The translations under genes and the position numbers were made by a program. Of a stretch of 64,000 nt of DNA, positions 33,382-45,101 are shown one piece after another. A model generated the notes under the pieces. It was given only the letters and a program-made list of their open reading frames with translations. It did not search any database and was not told the origin of the DNA. The DNA is from Crossiella cryophila (GTDB lineage: Bacteria; Actinomycetota; Actinomycetes; Mycobacteriales; Pseudonocardiaceae): NCBI RefSeq assembly GCF_014204915.1, contig NZ_JACHMH010000001.1, positions 186,001 to 250,000 on the forward strand, in the 5' to 3' direction. Each line of letters opens with the position of its first letter. The first letter of the stretch is position 1.

Positions 33382-34377
33382 TCAGGGCAGGTTGCTGGAG
33401 TGCCCTGGGAACAGGTGCGCGTCCGGGTTGAGCGCGACCGCGATGTTGTTCACCGCGGTGGCCGCCTCGCCGAAACCGGTGGCGATCAGCTTGACCTTGC
33501 CGGGGTAGTTGGCCACATCGCCGGCGGCGTAGACCAGCTCCCGGCTGGTGCGGCAGGTGCTGTCCACCTCCACCATCCGCTTCTCCAGGGTCAGGCCCCA
33601 GCTCTCCAGCGGACCGAGGTCGGCGAGGAAACCGAGCGCGGCCACCACGGCCTGGGCTGGCAGCACCTTGCGGTCACCGTCCTTGAAGGACAGTTCGACC
33701 TCGGTGATGGTCTCGCCACCGCGGATCCCGGCCACCTCGGCGTCGGTCAGGATGGCCACGCCCAGCTCGCGGACCTGCCGGACGGTCGCCTCGTGCGCGC
33801 GGAAGAGCGCCCGCCGGTGCACCAGGGTCACGCTGCGCGCGATCGGGTGCAGGGCCAGTGCCCAGTCGAAGGCGGAGTCACCGCCGCCGACCACCACCAC
33901 GTCCTGGTCCCGGTGCACCTCCAGTGAGGGCACGAAATACGACAGCCCGCGCCCGGCCCAGTCCTCACCCACCGGTAGTGGCCGGGGACGGAACTCGCCC
34001 ATCCCGGCGGTGATGAGGATCGCGGCCGCGCGGATCGTGCTGCCGTCGGCCAGCCCGACGTCGAACCCGCCTCCGTCCACTGTGGACAGGGTGCGGGCCT
34101 TGCGGCCCAACAGGTAGTTGGGTTTGTACTGGGCAGCCTGCTCGACCAGCGCGCTGATCAGGTCCCGGCCGCGGACCGCGGGGAAACCGGCCACGTCGAA
34201 GATCATCTTCTCCGGGTACATCGCGGTGACCTGACCACCCGGTTCGGGCAGCGAGTCCACCAGTGCGATGGACAGGTCCCGGAAGCCCGCGTAATAGGCC
34301 GCGAACAGCCCGGTTGGCCCGGCGCCGACGATCAACAGGTCTACCTCGGTATGGCTGTGCTCGGACGGTGCGCTCAT
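33382..34377 (-). CDS. NAD(P)/FAD-dependent oxidoreductase, ferredoxin-NADP reductase type
   Basis: A 331-residue flavoprotein of the thioredoxin-reductase fold. The FAD site is LLIVGAGPTGLFAAYYA (about 14-30), the NADPH site VVVVGGGDSAFDWA (about 170-183), and the C-terminal FAD block is VYAAGDVANYPG. The redox Cys-x-x-Cys of thioredoxin reductase is missing, which points to the TrxR-like ferredoxin/flavodoxin-NADP reductases (YumC type). It would pass electrons between NADPH and ferredoxin. No ferredoxin gene is adjacent. The palindrome GTCCACTGTGGAC lies inside the gene. ATG 34377 is preceded by AAGG. Confidence 0.85.
   Translation of the reverse strand: MSAPSEHSHTEVDLLIVGAGPTGLFAAYYAGFRDLSIALVDSLPEPGGQVTAMYPEKMIFDVAGFPAVRGRDLISALVEQAAQYKPNYLLGRKARTLSTVDGGGFDVGLADGSTIRAAAILITAGMGEFRPRPLPVGEDWAGRGLSYFVPSLEVHRDQDVVVVGGGDSAFDWALALHPIARSVTLVHRRALFRAHEATVRQVRELGVAILTDAEVAGIRGGETITEVELSFKDGDRKVLPAQAVVAALGFLADLGPLESWGLTLEKRMVEVDSTCRTSRELVYAAGDVANYPGKVKLIATGFGEAATAVNNIAVALNPDAHLFPGHSSNLP
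34075..34087. repeat. Palindrome GTCCACTGTGGAC (copy 4, inside the flavoprotein gene)
   Basis: Exact copy of the same 13-mer as copies 1, 2 and 7. It encodes Ser-Thr-Val-Asp in a surface region between the FAD and NADPH domains. Confidence 0.7.
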
Positions 34378-34476
34378 CGACACCTTCTCGCTCTCTGCCA
34401 GTCCTGGGAACCCGATCCAGCGTAGGTGGTGCGCACCACGGTGCCCAGCAATGCGCAGTAAGCGCAGAATTCGGGT

Positions 34477-35874
34477 ATGAGCGACGAGGCATTCCGGATC
34501 GAGCACGACACCATGGGCGAGGTCAGGGTGCCCGCCGACGCGCTGTGGCGGGCGCAGACCCAGCGCGCGGTGGAGAACTTCCCGATCTCCGGACGCGGCC
34601 TGGAGCGGGCCCAGATCCGGGCCCTTGGCCTGGTCAAGGCGGCCGCGGCCCGGGTCAACGGGCGGCTGGGCGTGCTCAGCCCCGAGGTGGCCGCGGCCAT
34701 CGCGACCGCCGCGGACGAGGTCGCCGCCGGCGGGCACGACGCGCACTTCCCGATCGACGTCTTCCAGACCGGCTCGGGCACCTCCTCCAACATGAACGCC
34801 AACGAGGTCATCGCCACCCTGGCCACCAGGGCCCTCGGCGCCGACGTGCACCCGAACGACCACGTCAACGCCTCGCAGTCGTCCAACGACGTCTTCCCGA
34901 CCACCATCCACCTCGCCGCCACCGAGGCCGTGCTGCGGGAGACCATCCCCGGCCTGGCGCACCTGGCGCAGACCCTGGAGCGGCGGGCGGCGGACTGGGC
35001 CGAGCTGGTCAAGGCCGGGCGCACGCACCTGATGGACGCGGTGCCGATCACGCTGGGCCAGCAGGTCGGCGGCTGGGCCCGGCAGGTCCGGCTGGGCGTG
35101 GACCGGCTCGACGGCACGCTGCCCCGGCTGGCCGAACTGCCCATCGGCGGCACCGCGGTCGGCACCGGCATCAACACCCCGGCCGGTTTCGGCGCGGCCG
35201 TGGTGGAGGAGCTGATCAAGTCCACCGCGCTGCCGGTGACCGAGGCGGTGGACCACTTCGAGGCCCAGGGCGCCCGCGATGGCCTGGTCGAGGTCTCCGG
35301 GCAGCTCAAGACGGTCGCGGTGAGCCTGTTCAAGATCGCCAACGACCTGCGCTGGATGGGTTCCGGCCCGCGCACCGGCCTGGGTGAGCTGCACCTGCCG
35401 GACCTGCAGCCGGGCTCCTCGATCATGCCGGGCAAGGTCAACCCGGTGATCTGCGAGGCGGCCATGATGGTGGCCGCCCAGGTGATCGGCAACGACGGCA
35501 CGGTGGCCTTCGCCGGCGCGGCTGGCAACTTCGAGCTGAACGTGATGATGCCGGTGATGGCCCGCAACGTGCTGGAGTCGGCCCGGCTGCTCGCCGCGGT
35601 GGCCCGGCTGCTCGCGGACAAGGTCATCGTGGGCGCGGAACCCGATGTCGAGCGGCTGCGCGAGTACGCCGAGTCCTCGCCCTCGGTGGTCACCCCGCTC
35701 AACCGCTACATCGGCTACGAGGAGGCCGCCGCGATCGCCAAGCAGTCGCTCAAGGAGCGCAAGACCATCCGCGAGGTGGTCCTGGAACGCGGGCACGTGG
35801 ACAACGGCAAGCTCACACTCGCTCAACTGGACGAGGCGCTGGACGTGCTGAAGATGGCGCACGGCGGCCGCTGA
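34477..35874 (+). CDS. fumC: Fumarate hydratase class II
   Basis: A 465-residue iron-independent fumarase of the TCA cycle, normal in length. Family blocks are [35 protein letters not shown] and the signature [12 protein letters not shown]. It is homotetrameric in the cytoplasm. In M. tuberculosis fum (Rv1098c) directly adjoins glpX; here about 5.7 kb of accessory genes separate them. The 3' end overlaps the convergent transporter gene by about 62 bp. Confidence 0.97.
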   Translation: MSDEAFRIEHDTMGEVRVPADALWRAQTQRAVENFPISGRGLERAQIRALGLVKAAAARVNGRLGVLSPEVAAAIATAADEVAAGGHDAHFPIDVFQTGSGTSSNMNANEVIATLATRALGADVHPNDHVNASQSSNDVFPTTIHLAATEAVLRETIPGLAHLAQTLERRAADWAELVKAGRTHLMDAVPITLGQQVGGWARQVRLGVDRLDGTLPRLAELPIGGTAVGTGINTPAGFGAAVVEELIKSTALPVTEAVDHFEAQGARDGLVEVSGQLKTVAVSLFKIANDLRWMGSGPRTGLGELHLPDLQPGSSIMPGKVNPVICEAAMMVAAQVIGNDGTVAFAGAAGNFELNVMMPVMARNVLESARLLAAVARLLADKVIVGAEPDVERLREYAESSPSVVTPLNRYIGYEEAAAIAKQSLKERKTIREVVLERGHVDNGKLTLAQLDEALDVLKMAHGGR

Positions 35875-36739
35875 CCAGCCGGGCGCGCTGACCAAGGGCA
35901 CAGCCCACGGCAACGGTCAGCGCGCCCGCCACCGCGGTCATCGTCAGCGGCTGCGCGCCAAGCAGCACCGAGACCGCGAGACCGGACACCGGGATCACCC
36001 CGGCCAGCACCCCGGAACGCTCCGGGCCGACCACCGACACGCACCGGTAGTACAGGCCGAAGGCCACCGCGGTGACCAGCAGCCCGAGCACCACCAGCGC
36101 GCTCCACTCCACCGCGGTCGGCATCGGCCACGGGTCCGCGGCGAAGAACGGGCTCAGCAGCGCACTGCCCACCGCCGCGACCACACAGGCGTAGGCGGAG
36201 GTGGCGATCCCGCCGATCCGGCGCACCACCCCCACCGCGAACAGGGTGAACCCGGCCTCGCCGAGCATGGCCAGCAACGCCAGGCCCAGTCCAGGCAGCG
36301 ACCAGCGCCCGCCGCCGGAGATCACCAGCACCCCGGCGAAGACCAGCCCGGCGCCCAGCACCGCGGTCAGTCGCGGCCGCCTGCCCAGCGCCAGCGGCAC
36401 CACCAGCGCGATGACCAGCGGCGATCCGCCGATGATGGCCGCGACGAACCCGGGCTCGGCGTAGCGCTGGCCCTCGATGATGGCCACGTTGAAACCGACC
36501 ATCCCGGTCACCGCCAGCGCGAGCAGTGCCAGCAGGTCCCGCCCGCCGACCCTGGGCAGTCCGCCGCGGCACAGCAGCCAGCCGAGCAGCACCAGCGCGC
36601 CGATGGCGTACCGGATCGCCTGCGCGGACAGCACCGGGTAGCCGCTCAGCAACCCGTTCACCGGCACCGCGCCACCCACCAGGCACAGCGCGGCGATGCC
36701 GCCGCCAATGGCCAGCGCCGGAGACTTCGAGGTGGTCAT
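35813..36739 (-). CDS. EamA/DMT-family transporter
   Basis: A 308-residue protein with ten predicted membrane helices in two EamA halves (for example [18 protein letters not shown] and [13 protein letters not shown]). DMT proteins usually export small metabolites or amino acids. The gene is divergent from a MocR-type regulator with only 48 bp between the starts, and half-sites lie in that gap, so the regulator very probably controls it. The substrate may relate to a vitamin B6 or amino-acid signal sensed by that regulator (inference). The 3' end overlaps fumC. No clear Shine-Dalgarno before ATG 36739. Confidence 0.88.
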   Translation of the reverse strand: MTTSKSPALAIGGGIAALCLVGGAVPVNGLLSGYPVLSAQAIRYAIGALVLLGWLLCRGGLPRVGGRDLLALLALAVTGMVGFNVAIIEGQRYAEPGFVAAIIGGSPLVIALVVPLALGRRPRLTAVLGAGLVFAGVLVISGGGRWSLPGLGLALLAMLGEAGFTLFAVGVVRRIGGIATSAYACVVAAVGSALLSPFFAADPWPMPTAVEWSALVVLGLLVTAVAFGLYYRCVSVVGPERSGVLAGVIPVSGLAVSVLLGAQPLTMTAVAGALTVAVGCALGQRARLVSGRRAPSSARPAPRPVERV

Positions 36740-36758
36740 GCCGGACAGCCTGGACCGG

Positions 36759-36810
36759 AAAGTGGTCTGGCCATAAGCTCCACTTCAATGGCGAAGGATT
36801 GGACCACTTT
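36759..36810. promoter_or_regulatory. Inverted AAAGTGGTC half-sites between the transporter and MocR genes
   Basis: AAAGTGGTC at 36759-36767 is repeated inverted (GACCACTTT) at 36802-36810, 34 bp apart. A partial third site TCCACTT lies between them at about 36779-36785. The distal half-site is inside the MocR coding sequence. Spaced half-sites are typical for MocR dimers. Confidence 0.6.
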
Positions 36811-38218
36811 GCGGGAGCTGCTGCTCCCGGCCGTGTCCGGACCGGGCGCCCGCGGCAAGGCCCTGGAGCAGGCGATCCGGGAGGCGGTGCGGGAGGGCCG
36901 GTTGCGGCCGGGTGTGCGGCTGCCCTCCAGCCGGGACCTGGCCGCCCAGCTCGGGCTGGCCAGGGGCACCGTGACCGCGAGCTACGAGCAGCTGGTGGCC
37001 GAGGGCTACCTCACCGCCCGGCACGGCTCCGGCACCCGGATCGCCGAGGCGGTCGGCGCGGCCGAGTCCCCGGCGCCCGCGCCCGAGACCGACCGGCAGT
37101 GGCGGTTCGACCTGCGGCCTGGCCTGCCCGCGCTGGGCGCCTTCCCGCGCGCGGCCTGGCTGGCCGCGACCAAGGCGGCGCTGACCGAGATGCCGGATGC
37201 CGCACTCGGCTACCCCGACCCGTGCGGCCTGGCCGAACTGCGGGCCGAGCTGGCCGGGTACCTGGGCCGGGTGCGCTCGGTGGTCACCGATCCGGCCGGG
37301 ATCACCGTCACGCACGGGGCCGCCGAGGCCCTGTCACTGCTCGCCCAGGTGCTGCGGGACCGCGGCCTGCGCGAGATCGCGGTGGAGAACCCCAGCCACC
37401 ACGGCCAGGCCGAACTCCTTGCCGCCCAAGGACTCCAGCCGGTCCCGGTGCCGGTGGACTGCGACGGCGTGCGGGTCGACGCGCTGGCCCGCACCGGCGT
37501 GCGCGCGGTGCTGGTCACCGCCGCGCACCAGTTCCCGCTGGGCACCGCGCTGACCGCGGCACGCAGGCACGCGCTGCTGGCCTGGGCCCGTGAGCGGGAC
37601 GCGGTGGTGATCGAGGACGACTACGACGCCGAGCACCGCTACGACCGGCCCGCGGTGTGCGCCACCCAGTCCCTGGACCCGAGCCGGGTGGCCTACATCG
37701 GCAGCGTCAGCAAGATCCTCGCGCCCGCGTTGCGGCTGGGCTGGCTGGTGCTGCCAGCCGAACTGCGCGGCGCCATCGCGGACCGGAAACGCCTGCACGA
37801 CCTGGGCTGCGGGCCGATCCCGCAGGCCGCGCTGGCCCGGTTCCTGCGCGAGGGCGGCTACGACCGGCACCTGCGGCGCACCCGGCTGCTCTACCGCGGC
37901 CGCCGGGACGCGCTGCTGACCGCACTGGCCGAGCACCTGCCGGACTGGCGCACCGTGGGCATCGCGGCCGGGCTGCACCTGGTGGTCCGGCTGCCCGAGG
38001 GTTTGGACGACGCGGCGCTGTCCGCCCGGCTGGCCGCGGCCGGGATCAACGCGCCCGCGCTCTCCGGCTACGCGCACCCGCCGGTGCCCGCGCCCTACCC
38101 GGGGCTGGTGCTCGGCTACGCCGCGCTCAGCCCGGACCGGCTGCGCGCGGCGGTCGGCGAGATCGCGCGGATTGTCGGTGCCGTGGCGAAGATGGAGGCA
38201 TGCGCCTCGCCGAGCTAG
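36788..38218 (+). CDS. MocR-family (GntR/aminotransferase) transcriptional regulator
   Basis: A 476-residue fusion. A GntR winged helix (about 20-85, LEQAIREAVREGRLRPGVRLPSSR ... GTVTASYEQLVAEGYL) joins a class I aminotransferase-like domain. The PLP-binding Lys is in SVSKILAPALRLGW (about 307). Such regulators (PdxR, GabR, TauR types) sense PLP or an amino compound. The start has no Shine-Dalgarno and may be leaderless. Divergent from the DMT transporter. The gene overlaps the DNA ligase start by 19 bp. Confidence 0.92.
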   Translation: MAKDWTTLRELLLPAVSGPGARGKALEQAIREAVREGRLRPGVRLPSSRDLAAQLGLARGTVTASYEQLVAEGYLTARHGSGTRIAEAVGAAESPAPAPETDRQWRFDLRPGLPALGAFPRAAWLAATKAALTEMPDAALGYPDPCGLAELRAELAGYLGRVRSVVTDPAGITVTHGAAEALSLLAQVLRDRGLREIAVENPSHHGQAELLAAQGLQPVPVPVDCDGVRVDALARTGVRAVLVTAAHQFPLGTALTAARRHALLAWARERDAVVIEDDYDAEHRYDRPAVCATQSLDPSRVAYIGSVSKILAPALRLGWLVLPAELRGAIADRKRLHDLGCGPIPQAALARFLREGGYDRHLRRTRLLYRGRRDALLTALAEHLPDWRTVGIAAGLHLVVRLPEGLDDAALSARLAAAGINAPALSGYAHPPVPAPYPGLVLGYAALSPDRLRAAVGEIARIVGAVAKMEACASPS

Positions 38219-39702
38219 TGCACACCTCCGCCACGGTCGCGGGCACCCGCGGGCGCAAGGCGAAGATCGAGACCCTGGCCGCCCTGCTGCGCGGTGCCAC
38301 CGACGCCCGCGACGTCCGGCTGGCCACCGCCTACCTGATCGGCGTGCCACCCCAGGGCCGCACCGGCGTGGGCTGGCGGGCGCTGTCCACCCTGGACACC
38401 CCACCGGCCGCGGCATCGAACCTGACCCTGCACGCGGTGGACGACACCCTGGCGGCACTGGCCAGCACCTCCGGCAGCGGGTCGGCCCAGCGGCGCAAGG
38501 ACCTGCTCACCGCGTTGTTCGCCCAGGCCGGGCAGCCCGAACAGGACTTCCTGATCCGGCTGCTCACCGGCGAACTGCGCCAGGGCGCCCTCGAAGGCGT
38601 GATGGCCGACGCGGTGGCCGCCGCCTTCGAGGTGCCCGCGGCCGTGGTGCGCCGGGCGCACATGCTGCGCGGCGACCTGGCCGCGGTGGCCGAGGCCGCC
38701 CGCGACGGTGGCGAGGCGGTGCTGAGCGAGTTCCGGTTGCAGGTCGGGCGGGCGGTCCGGCCGATGCTGGCCTCCCCGGCCGAATCCCTGGACAGCGCGC
38801 TGGCCGAGCTGGGCGAGGTCAGCGTGGAGTACAAACTGGACGGCGCCCGGATCCAGGTGCACCGCGACGGCGATGAAGTGCGCGTGTTCACCAGGACCCT
38901 GCGCGAGATCACCGCCTCCGTGCCCGAACTCGTCGAGGTGGTCCGCGGCCTGCCCTGCACCTCGGTGGTGCTCGACGGCGAGACCCTGGCGCTGACCGAC
39001 GACGGCCGACCGCGCCCGTTCCAGGAGACGATGAGCCGCTTCGGCGCGACCTCCGCCCGGGAACTGTTGCTGCACCCGTATTTCTTCGACCTGCTGCACC
39101 TGGACGGCGTGGACTACCTTGACGCGCCCCTGCGCGAAAGACTGTCCACATTGGACAAACTTGCTGGCAGCCACCGCATACCGTCCACAATGGACCCAGC
39201 AGCCGCGGCAACGCTGCTCGACGACGCACTGGCCGCCGGGCACGAGGGCGTGATGGTCAAGGCGCTGGACTCCGCCTACGCCGCGGGCAGGCGCGGGAAG
39301 TCCTGGCAGAAGGTCAAACCCGTGCACACCCTGGACCTGGTGGTGCTGGCCGCGGAATGGGGGCACGGCCGCCGCACCGGCTCGCTGTCCAACCTGCACC
39401 TGGGCGCCCGCGACCCGGACGGCGGGCCGCCGGTGATGGTGGGCAAGACCTTCAAGGGCCTCACCGACGAACTGCTGGCCTGGCAGACCGCGGCCCTGCG
39501 CGAACTGGCCACCGGCACGGACGACTACACCGTGCACGTGCGGCCGGAACTGGTGGTGGAGATCGAACTGGACGGGGTGCAGGTCAGTCCGCGTTATCCC
39601 GGCGGGGTGGCACTGCGTTTCGCCAGGGTGCTGCGGTACCGGCCGGACAAGGAAGCGGCCGAGGCGGACACCATCGATTCGGTCCGGGATTTGCTGCCCT
39701 GA
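38200..39702 (+). CDS. lig: ATP-dependent DNA ligase
   Basis: A 500-residue ligase, similar in length to mycobacterial LigB. The N-terminal DNA-binding domain (about 1-190) precedes the adenylation domain with motif I EYKLDGARIQ (Lys about 213), motif III region VVLDGETLAL, motif IV EGVMVKAL and motif V SWQKVKPV. The OB-fold (about 380-500) closes the enzyme on DNA. It seals nicks in repair, backing the NAD-dependent replicative ligase. The ATG at 38200 has GGAGG only one base before it, an unusually tight spacing. It carries two copies of the GTCCA-N3-TGGAC palindrome 26 bp apart. Confidence 0.94.
   Translation: MRLAELVHTSATVAGTRGRKAKIETLAALLRGATDARDVRLATAYLIGVPPQGRTGVGWRALSTLDTPPAAASNLTLHAVDDTLAALASTSGSGSAQRRKDLLTALFAQAGQPEQDFLIRLLTGELRQGALEGVMADAVAAAFEVPAAVVRRAHMLRGDLAAVAEAARDGGEAVLSEFRLQVGRAVRPMLASPAESLDSALAELGEVSVEYKLDGARIQVHRDGDEVRVFTRTLREITASVPELVEVVRGLPCTSVVLDGETLALTDDGRPRPFQETMSRFGATSARELLLHPYFFDLLHLDGVDYLDAPLRERLSTLDKLAGSHRIPSTMDPAAAATLLDDALAAGHEGVMVKALDSAYAAGRRGKSWQKVKPVHTLDLVVLAAEWGHGRRTGSLSNLHLGARDPDGGPPVMVGKTFKGLTDELLAWQTAALRELATGTDDYTVHVRPELVVEIELDGVQVSPRYPGGVALRFARVLRYRPDKEAAEADTIDSVRDLLP
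39144..39156. repeat. Palindrome GTCCACATTGGAC (copy 5, inside the ligase gene)
   Basis: Flanked by T and A as TGTCCACATTGGACA. It lies 26 bp before copy 6. Two copies this close are the densest occurrence in the window. Confidence 0.65.
39183..39195. repeat. Palindrome GTCCACAATGGAC (copy 6, inside the ligase gene)
   Basis: Same core as copy 3. It lies in the variable linker between adenylation motifs of the ligase. Confidence 0.65.
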
Positions 39703-39715
39703 TAGGTTGGCCGCA

Positions 39716-40039
39716 ATGCGCAGGATTCCGGTGGTATTCGCGGTGCTCATCGCACTCGTGCTGGCCGCCGTGCCGTTCGCGCCCGCCGCCTGCCCGGTGG
39801 CACTGGCCGCGGCCAAGTCCGCTGGCCTGCACCTCAGCCAGCCCCAGCCCGTGCCGGACTGCGCAGCGGCCGAGGTAAACCCGCAGGTCAAGGCCGCCGC
39901 ACCGCACAGTCCGGACAAGGTGGTCGCGGTGTTGTCCGCGCCCACCACACCGGTTCCACCCGCCCTACCCGCCCCGCCACAGGCCAGGGGCACCCCGCAC
40001 GCCGTGGATCTGCACGTCCTGTCTGTCTTGCGGATTTAA
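39716..40039 (+). CDS. Small secreted Pro/Ala-rich protein of unknown function
   Basis: I do not recognise this 107-residue protein. It starts MRRIPVVFAVLIALVLAAV, a clear signal peptide, with cleavage probable near FAPAA. The mature part has two cysteines and a long Pro/Ala-rich stretch (SAPTTPVPPALPAPPQ). The ATG is 14 bp after the ligase stop, and a DoxX gene follows after 55 bp, so it may be co-transcribed with either. A TTG at 39707 is also in frame. Confidence 0.55.
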   Translation: MRRIPVVFAVLIALVLAAVPFAPAACPVALAAAKSAGLHLSQPQPVPDCAAAEVNPQVKAAAPHSPDKVVAVLSAPTTPVPPALPAPPQARGTPHAVDLHVLSVLRI

Positions 40040-40094
40040 ACCGACCCGGTTTTCCGCAAGTACCTGACGACGCCCTTTTCCACTGGAGTGTGTG

Positions 40095-40520
40095 ATGAAA
40101 CTCGACAATTTCGCCTGGCTGCCCAATCTGTTCGCCCGCCTGACCGTCGGCTTCATGTTCGCCAGCGGGGCGGTGGGCAAACTCGGCGGACTCGGCAAGT
40201 TCACCGCCGACTTCCGCGAGTGGGGCATCCCGCTGCCCGAGATCGCCGCCCCGGCCACCGCGGTGGTCGAGCTGGTCGGCGGGCTGGCGCTGATGCTCGG
40301 CCTGGCCACCCGGATCGCCGCCCTGCTGCTGGCCGCGACCATGGTCGGCGCGCTGGTCGTGGTGGTCGCGCCGCCGCTGCTGGCCAAGTACCCGGACGCG
40401 TTCCACTTCCCGAGCTATCTCTTCTACAGCCCCGAATGGCTGTTGATCTGCCTGCTCGGCCTGCTGGCCTGCGTCGGAGCCGGGAAGGCGAGCCTGGACG
40501 GCCTACTGTCCCGGACATGA
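40095..40520 (+). CDS. DoxX family membrane protein
   Basis: A 141-residue protein with four membrane helices (about 10-28, 52-72, 76-96, 115-133) and the DoxX layout LFARLTVGFMFASGAVGKL. DoxX-like proteins are membrane redox or quinone-associated subunits, several linked to oxidative stress. ATG 40095 is chosen because GGAG lies six bases before it; the GTG at 40092 is closer than normal. The stop overlaps the next start (ATGA). Confidence 0.88.
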   Translation: MKLDNFAWLPNLFARLTVGFMFASGAVGKLGGLGKFTADFREWGIPLPEIAAPATAVVELVGGLALMLGLATRIAALLLAATMVGALVVVVAPPLLAKYPDAFHFPSYLFYSPEWLLICLLGLLACVGAGKASLDGLLSRT

Positions 40521-40837
40521 CACGGTACTGCGCGGTGATCATCCTGTCCGCCCACATCGGGGACACCGCGACGCTGCACCAGGAGAACATCGTGCTGCTC
40601 GACGCCGACTCGCTCGAGTCGGCGCGGGCACGCGCGCAGGCCCACGGCCGGGCAGGCGAGCACGAGTACCGCAACGGCGACGGCGAACTGGTGGTCTGGC
40701 GGCTGACCGCGGTGGTGGACGTGGCCGAGGTGGACGACCAGGCCCTCGGCGACGGCGCCGAGGTCTACACCCGCCATTTCCGCGACTACGCCGCCTATCG
40801 CCGATTCGAGCCGCTCCTGGACGGCGAACCGCTCTGA
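40517..40837 (+). CDS. DUF4288 domain-containing protein
   Basis: A 106-residue cytoplasmic protein with the DUF4288 pattern: N-terminal YCAVIILSAHIGD, central SARARAQAHGRAGEHEYRNGDGELVVWRL and GAEVYTRHFRDY. The function of the family is not known. It overlaps the DoxX stop by 4 bp and is therefore translated with it. Confidence 0.75.
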   Translation: MTRYCAVIILSAHIGDTATLHQENIVLLDADSLESARARAQAHGRAGEHEYRNGDGELVVWRLTAVVDVAEVDDQALGDGAEVYTRHFRDYAAYRRFEPLLDGEPL

Positions 40838-40975
40838 CACACACCCGCAGACAGCATAAATCGCGATCTGTCAAATAGTTCGGCCGGATTTGTTTTAGCA
40901 AAGTCCTATGTGCGTGTGGACTTCTTTTTCCTCTACGGTCGGCGGCCGAGGGAAATCGAAAGCACTGGAGGACTC

Positions 40976-43301
<2,326 letters not shown>

Positions 43302-43325
43302 CCGAATTTGGTACACGAAAACGGA

Positions 43326-43356
43326 CCCCATGCCTCCCCCCGAAGGAGGCATGGGG
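43326..43356 (+). terminator. Terminator of guaB1
   Basis: Perfect 12-bp stem (CCCCATGCCTCC against GGAGGCATGGGG) with a 7-nt loop, 24 bp after the stop codon. It may also stop the convergent small gene at 43403. Confidence 0.85.
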
Positions 43357-43402
43357 CCCGTGGGTGGCGGGCCGCCCCGAGCGGCCCTGTTGGTTCCTAC
43401 CC

Positions 43403-43588
43403 TCAGACGGTGACCGGACCCGCGGCGCGAACCACGGGCTGCACCCCGGTGTGCTCTTCCGGCCCCCGAGCCGGCTTGGCGAGCTTGACCGTCCGGCCCG
43501 TGCCGGAGACGACGACCGGGAGCAGCATGAGCAGCACCACGAGCACGCTCAGCACGGCTCCGGTCCAGGTCAGCACCATCTCGATCAT
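43403..43588 (-). CDS. Small single-span membrane protein
   Basis: I do not recognise this 61-residue protein. It has one membrane helix (about 8-26, GAVLSVLVVLLMLLPVVV), then a basic cytoplasmic-type tail (GRTVKLAKPARGPEEHT). ATG 43588 was chosen over an upstream in-frame ATG because GAGGAGA lies seven bases before it. It is downstream of phoH on the same strand, but a strong palindromic hairpin separates them. Confidence 0.65.
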   Translation of the reverse strand: MIEMVLTWTGAVLSVLVVLLMLLPVVVSGTGRTVKLAKPARGPEEHTGVQPVVRAAGPVTV

Positions 43589-43689
43589 CGGTTCTCCTCG
43601 GGCTCGCTGTGTTGTGAACCCAGCTTCGCCCAGGACCGGGGACCGGCGGATCGGCACTACGGCCACTGTGCACCCGGCCGATCGGCCAC

Positions 43690-43723
43690 CCTGCTCAGCC
43701 GATCGGCCGATCGGCTGAGCAGG
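43690..43723 (-). terminator. 34-bp perfect palindrome after the PhoH gene
   Basis: Arms CCTGCTCAGCCGATC and GATCGGCTGAGCAGG flank the self-complementary GGCC, giving an uninterrupted 34-bp palindrome 10 bp beyond the phoH stop. The simplest role is terminator. A further CGATCGGCC copy lies just outside it on the left (43678-43686). Confidence 0.7.
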
Positions 43724-43733
43724 GGCGCGACGA

Positions 43734-45101
43734 TCAGCTCAGGTAGTCGCCCTCCAGCATCTCGGTGACCAGGGCCGCGATCGGGGAGCGTTCCGAGCGG
43801 GTGAGGGTGACATGCGCGAACAGCGGATGCCCCTTCAGCTTCTCGATCACCGCGGCGATGCCGTCATGCCTGCCGACCCGCAGGTTGTCCCGCTGCGCCA
43901 CGTCGTGGGTCAGCACCACCCTGGAACCGGTGCCCAGCCGCGAGAGCACGGTGAGCAGCACGTTGCGCTCCAGCGACTGCGCCTCGTCCACGATCACGAA
44001 CGAGTCGTGCAGCGACCGCCCTCGGATGTGGGTCAGCGGCAGCACCTCCAGCATGCCGCGGTCGAGCACCTCGTCGATGACGTCCTTGCTGACCATCGCG
44101 CCCAGGGTGTCGAACACGGCCTGGGCCCAGGGCATCATCTTCTCGTTCTCGCTGCCCGGCAGGTACCCGAGTTCCTGCCCGCCGACGGCGTAGACCGGCC
44201 GGAAGACCACCACCTTGCGGTGCAGTCGCCGCTCCATCACGGCTTCCAGCCCGGCGCACAGCGCCAGCGCGGACTTGCCGGTGCCCGCTCGCCCGCCGAG
44301 CGAGACGATGCCGACCTCGGGGTCCAGCAACAGATCCAGCGCGATCCGCTGCTCGGCCGAGCGGCCGTGCAGCCCGAATGCCTCCCGGTCGCCGCGGACC
44401 AGCCGCACCCGCTTGTCCGGGGTGACCCTGGCCAGCGCGCTCGCGGTGCCGGCCAGCAGGCGCAACCCGGTGTGGCAGGGCAGATCCCTTGCCTCGTCCA
44501 GGTCGACCACGCTCTCCTTGTAGAGCGTGTCCACGATGTGCGGGCCGACCTCCAGGTCAGCCGTGCCGGTCCAGCCGGACGGGGTGACGTCCTGGGCCCG
44601 GTACTCATCGGCCGCCAGACCCACCGCGCTGGCCTTGACCCGCAGCGGCATGTCCTTGGTGACCAGGGTGACCTGGTTGTTCTCCGCCGCCAGGTTCAAC
44701 GCGCAGGCGAGGATCCTGGCGTCGTTGGAATCGGTGCGGAATCCGGAGGGCAAGACCTCCGGGTCCGAGTGGTTCAGCTCCACATGGAGGGTGCCGCCGT
44801 CCTCGCCGATCGGAACTGGCGAGTCCAACCTCCCGTGCAGGACGCGGAGGTCATCGAGCAAGCGCAGTGCCTCGCGAGCGAACCAGCCCAGCTCCGGGTG
44901 GTGTCGTTTCCCCTCCAGCTCGCTGATCACCACGAGCGGCAGCACCACCTGGTGCTCCGCGAACCGGGTGATCGCCCAGGGGTCGGACAGCAGCACCGAG
45001 GTGTCCAGCACGTACAAACAGCCCTTGTTGGCTGTCGCACGGCGGGCACCGCTGCGGGAGGAACGGGTCGAGGACTGTGCTGGGGACCGTCGTGCGCTCA
45101 C
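43734..45101 (-). CDS. PIN-PhoH protein (PhoH2 type, RNA helicase/RNase)
   Basis: A 455-residue two-domain protein. After about 25 disordered residues comes a PIN nuclease domain ([16 protein letters not shown] ... [15 protein letters not shown], to about 170), with the acidic residues in place. The PhoH ATPase has P-loop [12 protein letters not shown] (about 280) and DEAQ-type [12 protein letters not shown]. Mycobacterial PhoH2 (Rv1095) unwinds and cleaves RNA and is paired with a small antitoxin, PhoAT. The GTG at 45101 has GAGGGAG six bases upstream. I find no overlapping phoAT-like frame before it. The leader is long and structured. Confidence 0.92.
   Translation of the reverse strand: MSARRSPAQSSTRSSRSGARRATANKGCLYVLDTSVLLSDPWAITRFAEHQVVLPLVVISELEGKRHHPELGWFAREALRLLDDLRVLHGRLDSPVPIGEDGGTLHVELNHSDPEVLPSGFRTDSNDARILACALNLAAENNQVTLVTKDMPLRVKASAVGLAADEYRAQDVTPSGWTGTADLEVGPHIVDTLYKESVVDLDEARDLPCHTGLRLLAGTASALARVTPDKRVRLVRGDREAFGLHGRSAEQRIALDLLLDPEVGIVSLGGRAGTGKSALALCAGLEAVMERRLHRKVVVFRPVYAVGGQELGYLPGSENEKMMPWAQAVFDTLGAMVSKDVIDEVLDRGMLEVLPLTHIRGRSLHDSFVIVDEAQSLERNVLLTVLSRLGTGSRVVLTHDVAQRDNLRVGRHDGIAAVIEKLKGHPLFAHVTLTRSERSPIAALVTEMLEGDYLS

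Noticed and set aside
43690-43723. 34-bp palindrome as a phage or plasmid attachment or resolution site
   Set aside because: It lies 10 bp after the phoH stop with no recombinase nearby, so a terminator hairpin is the simpler reading.
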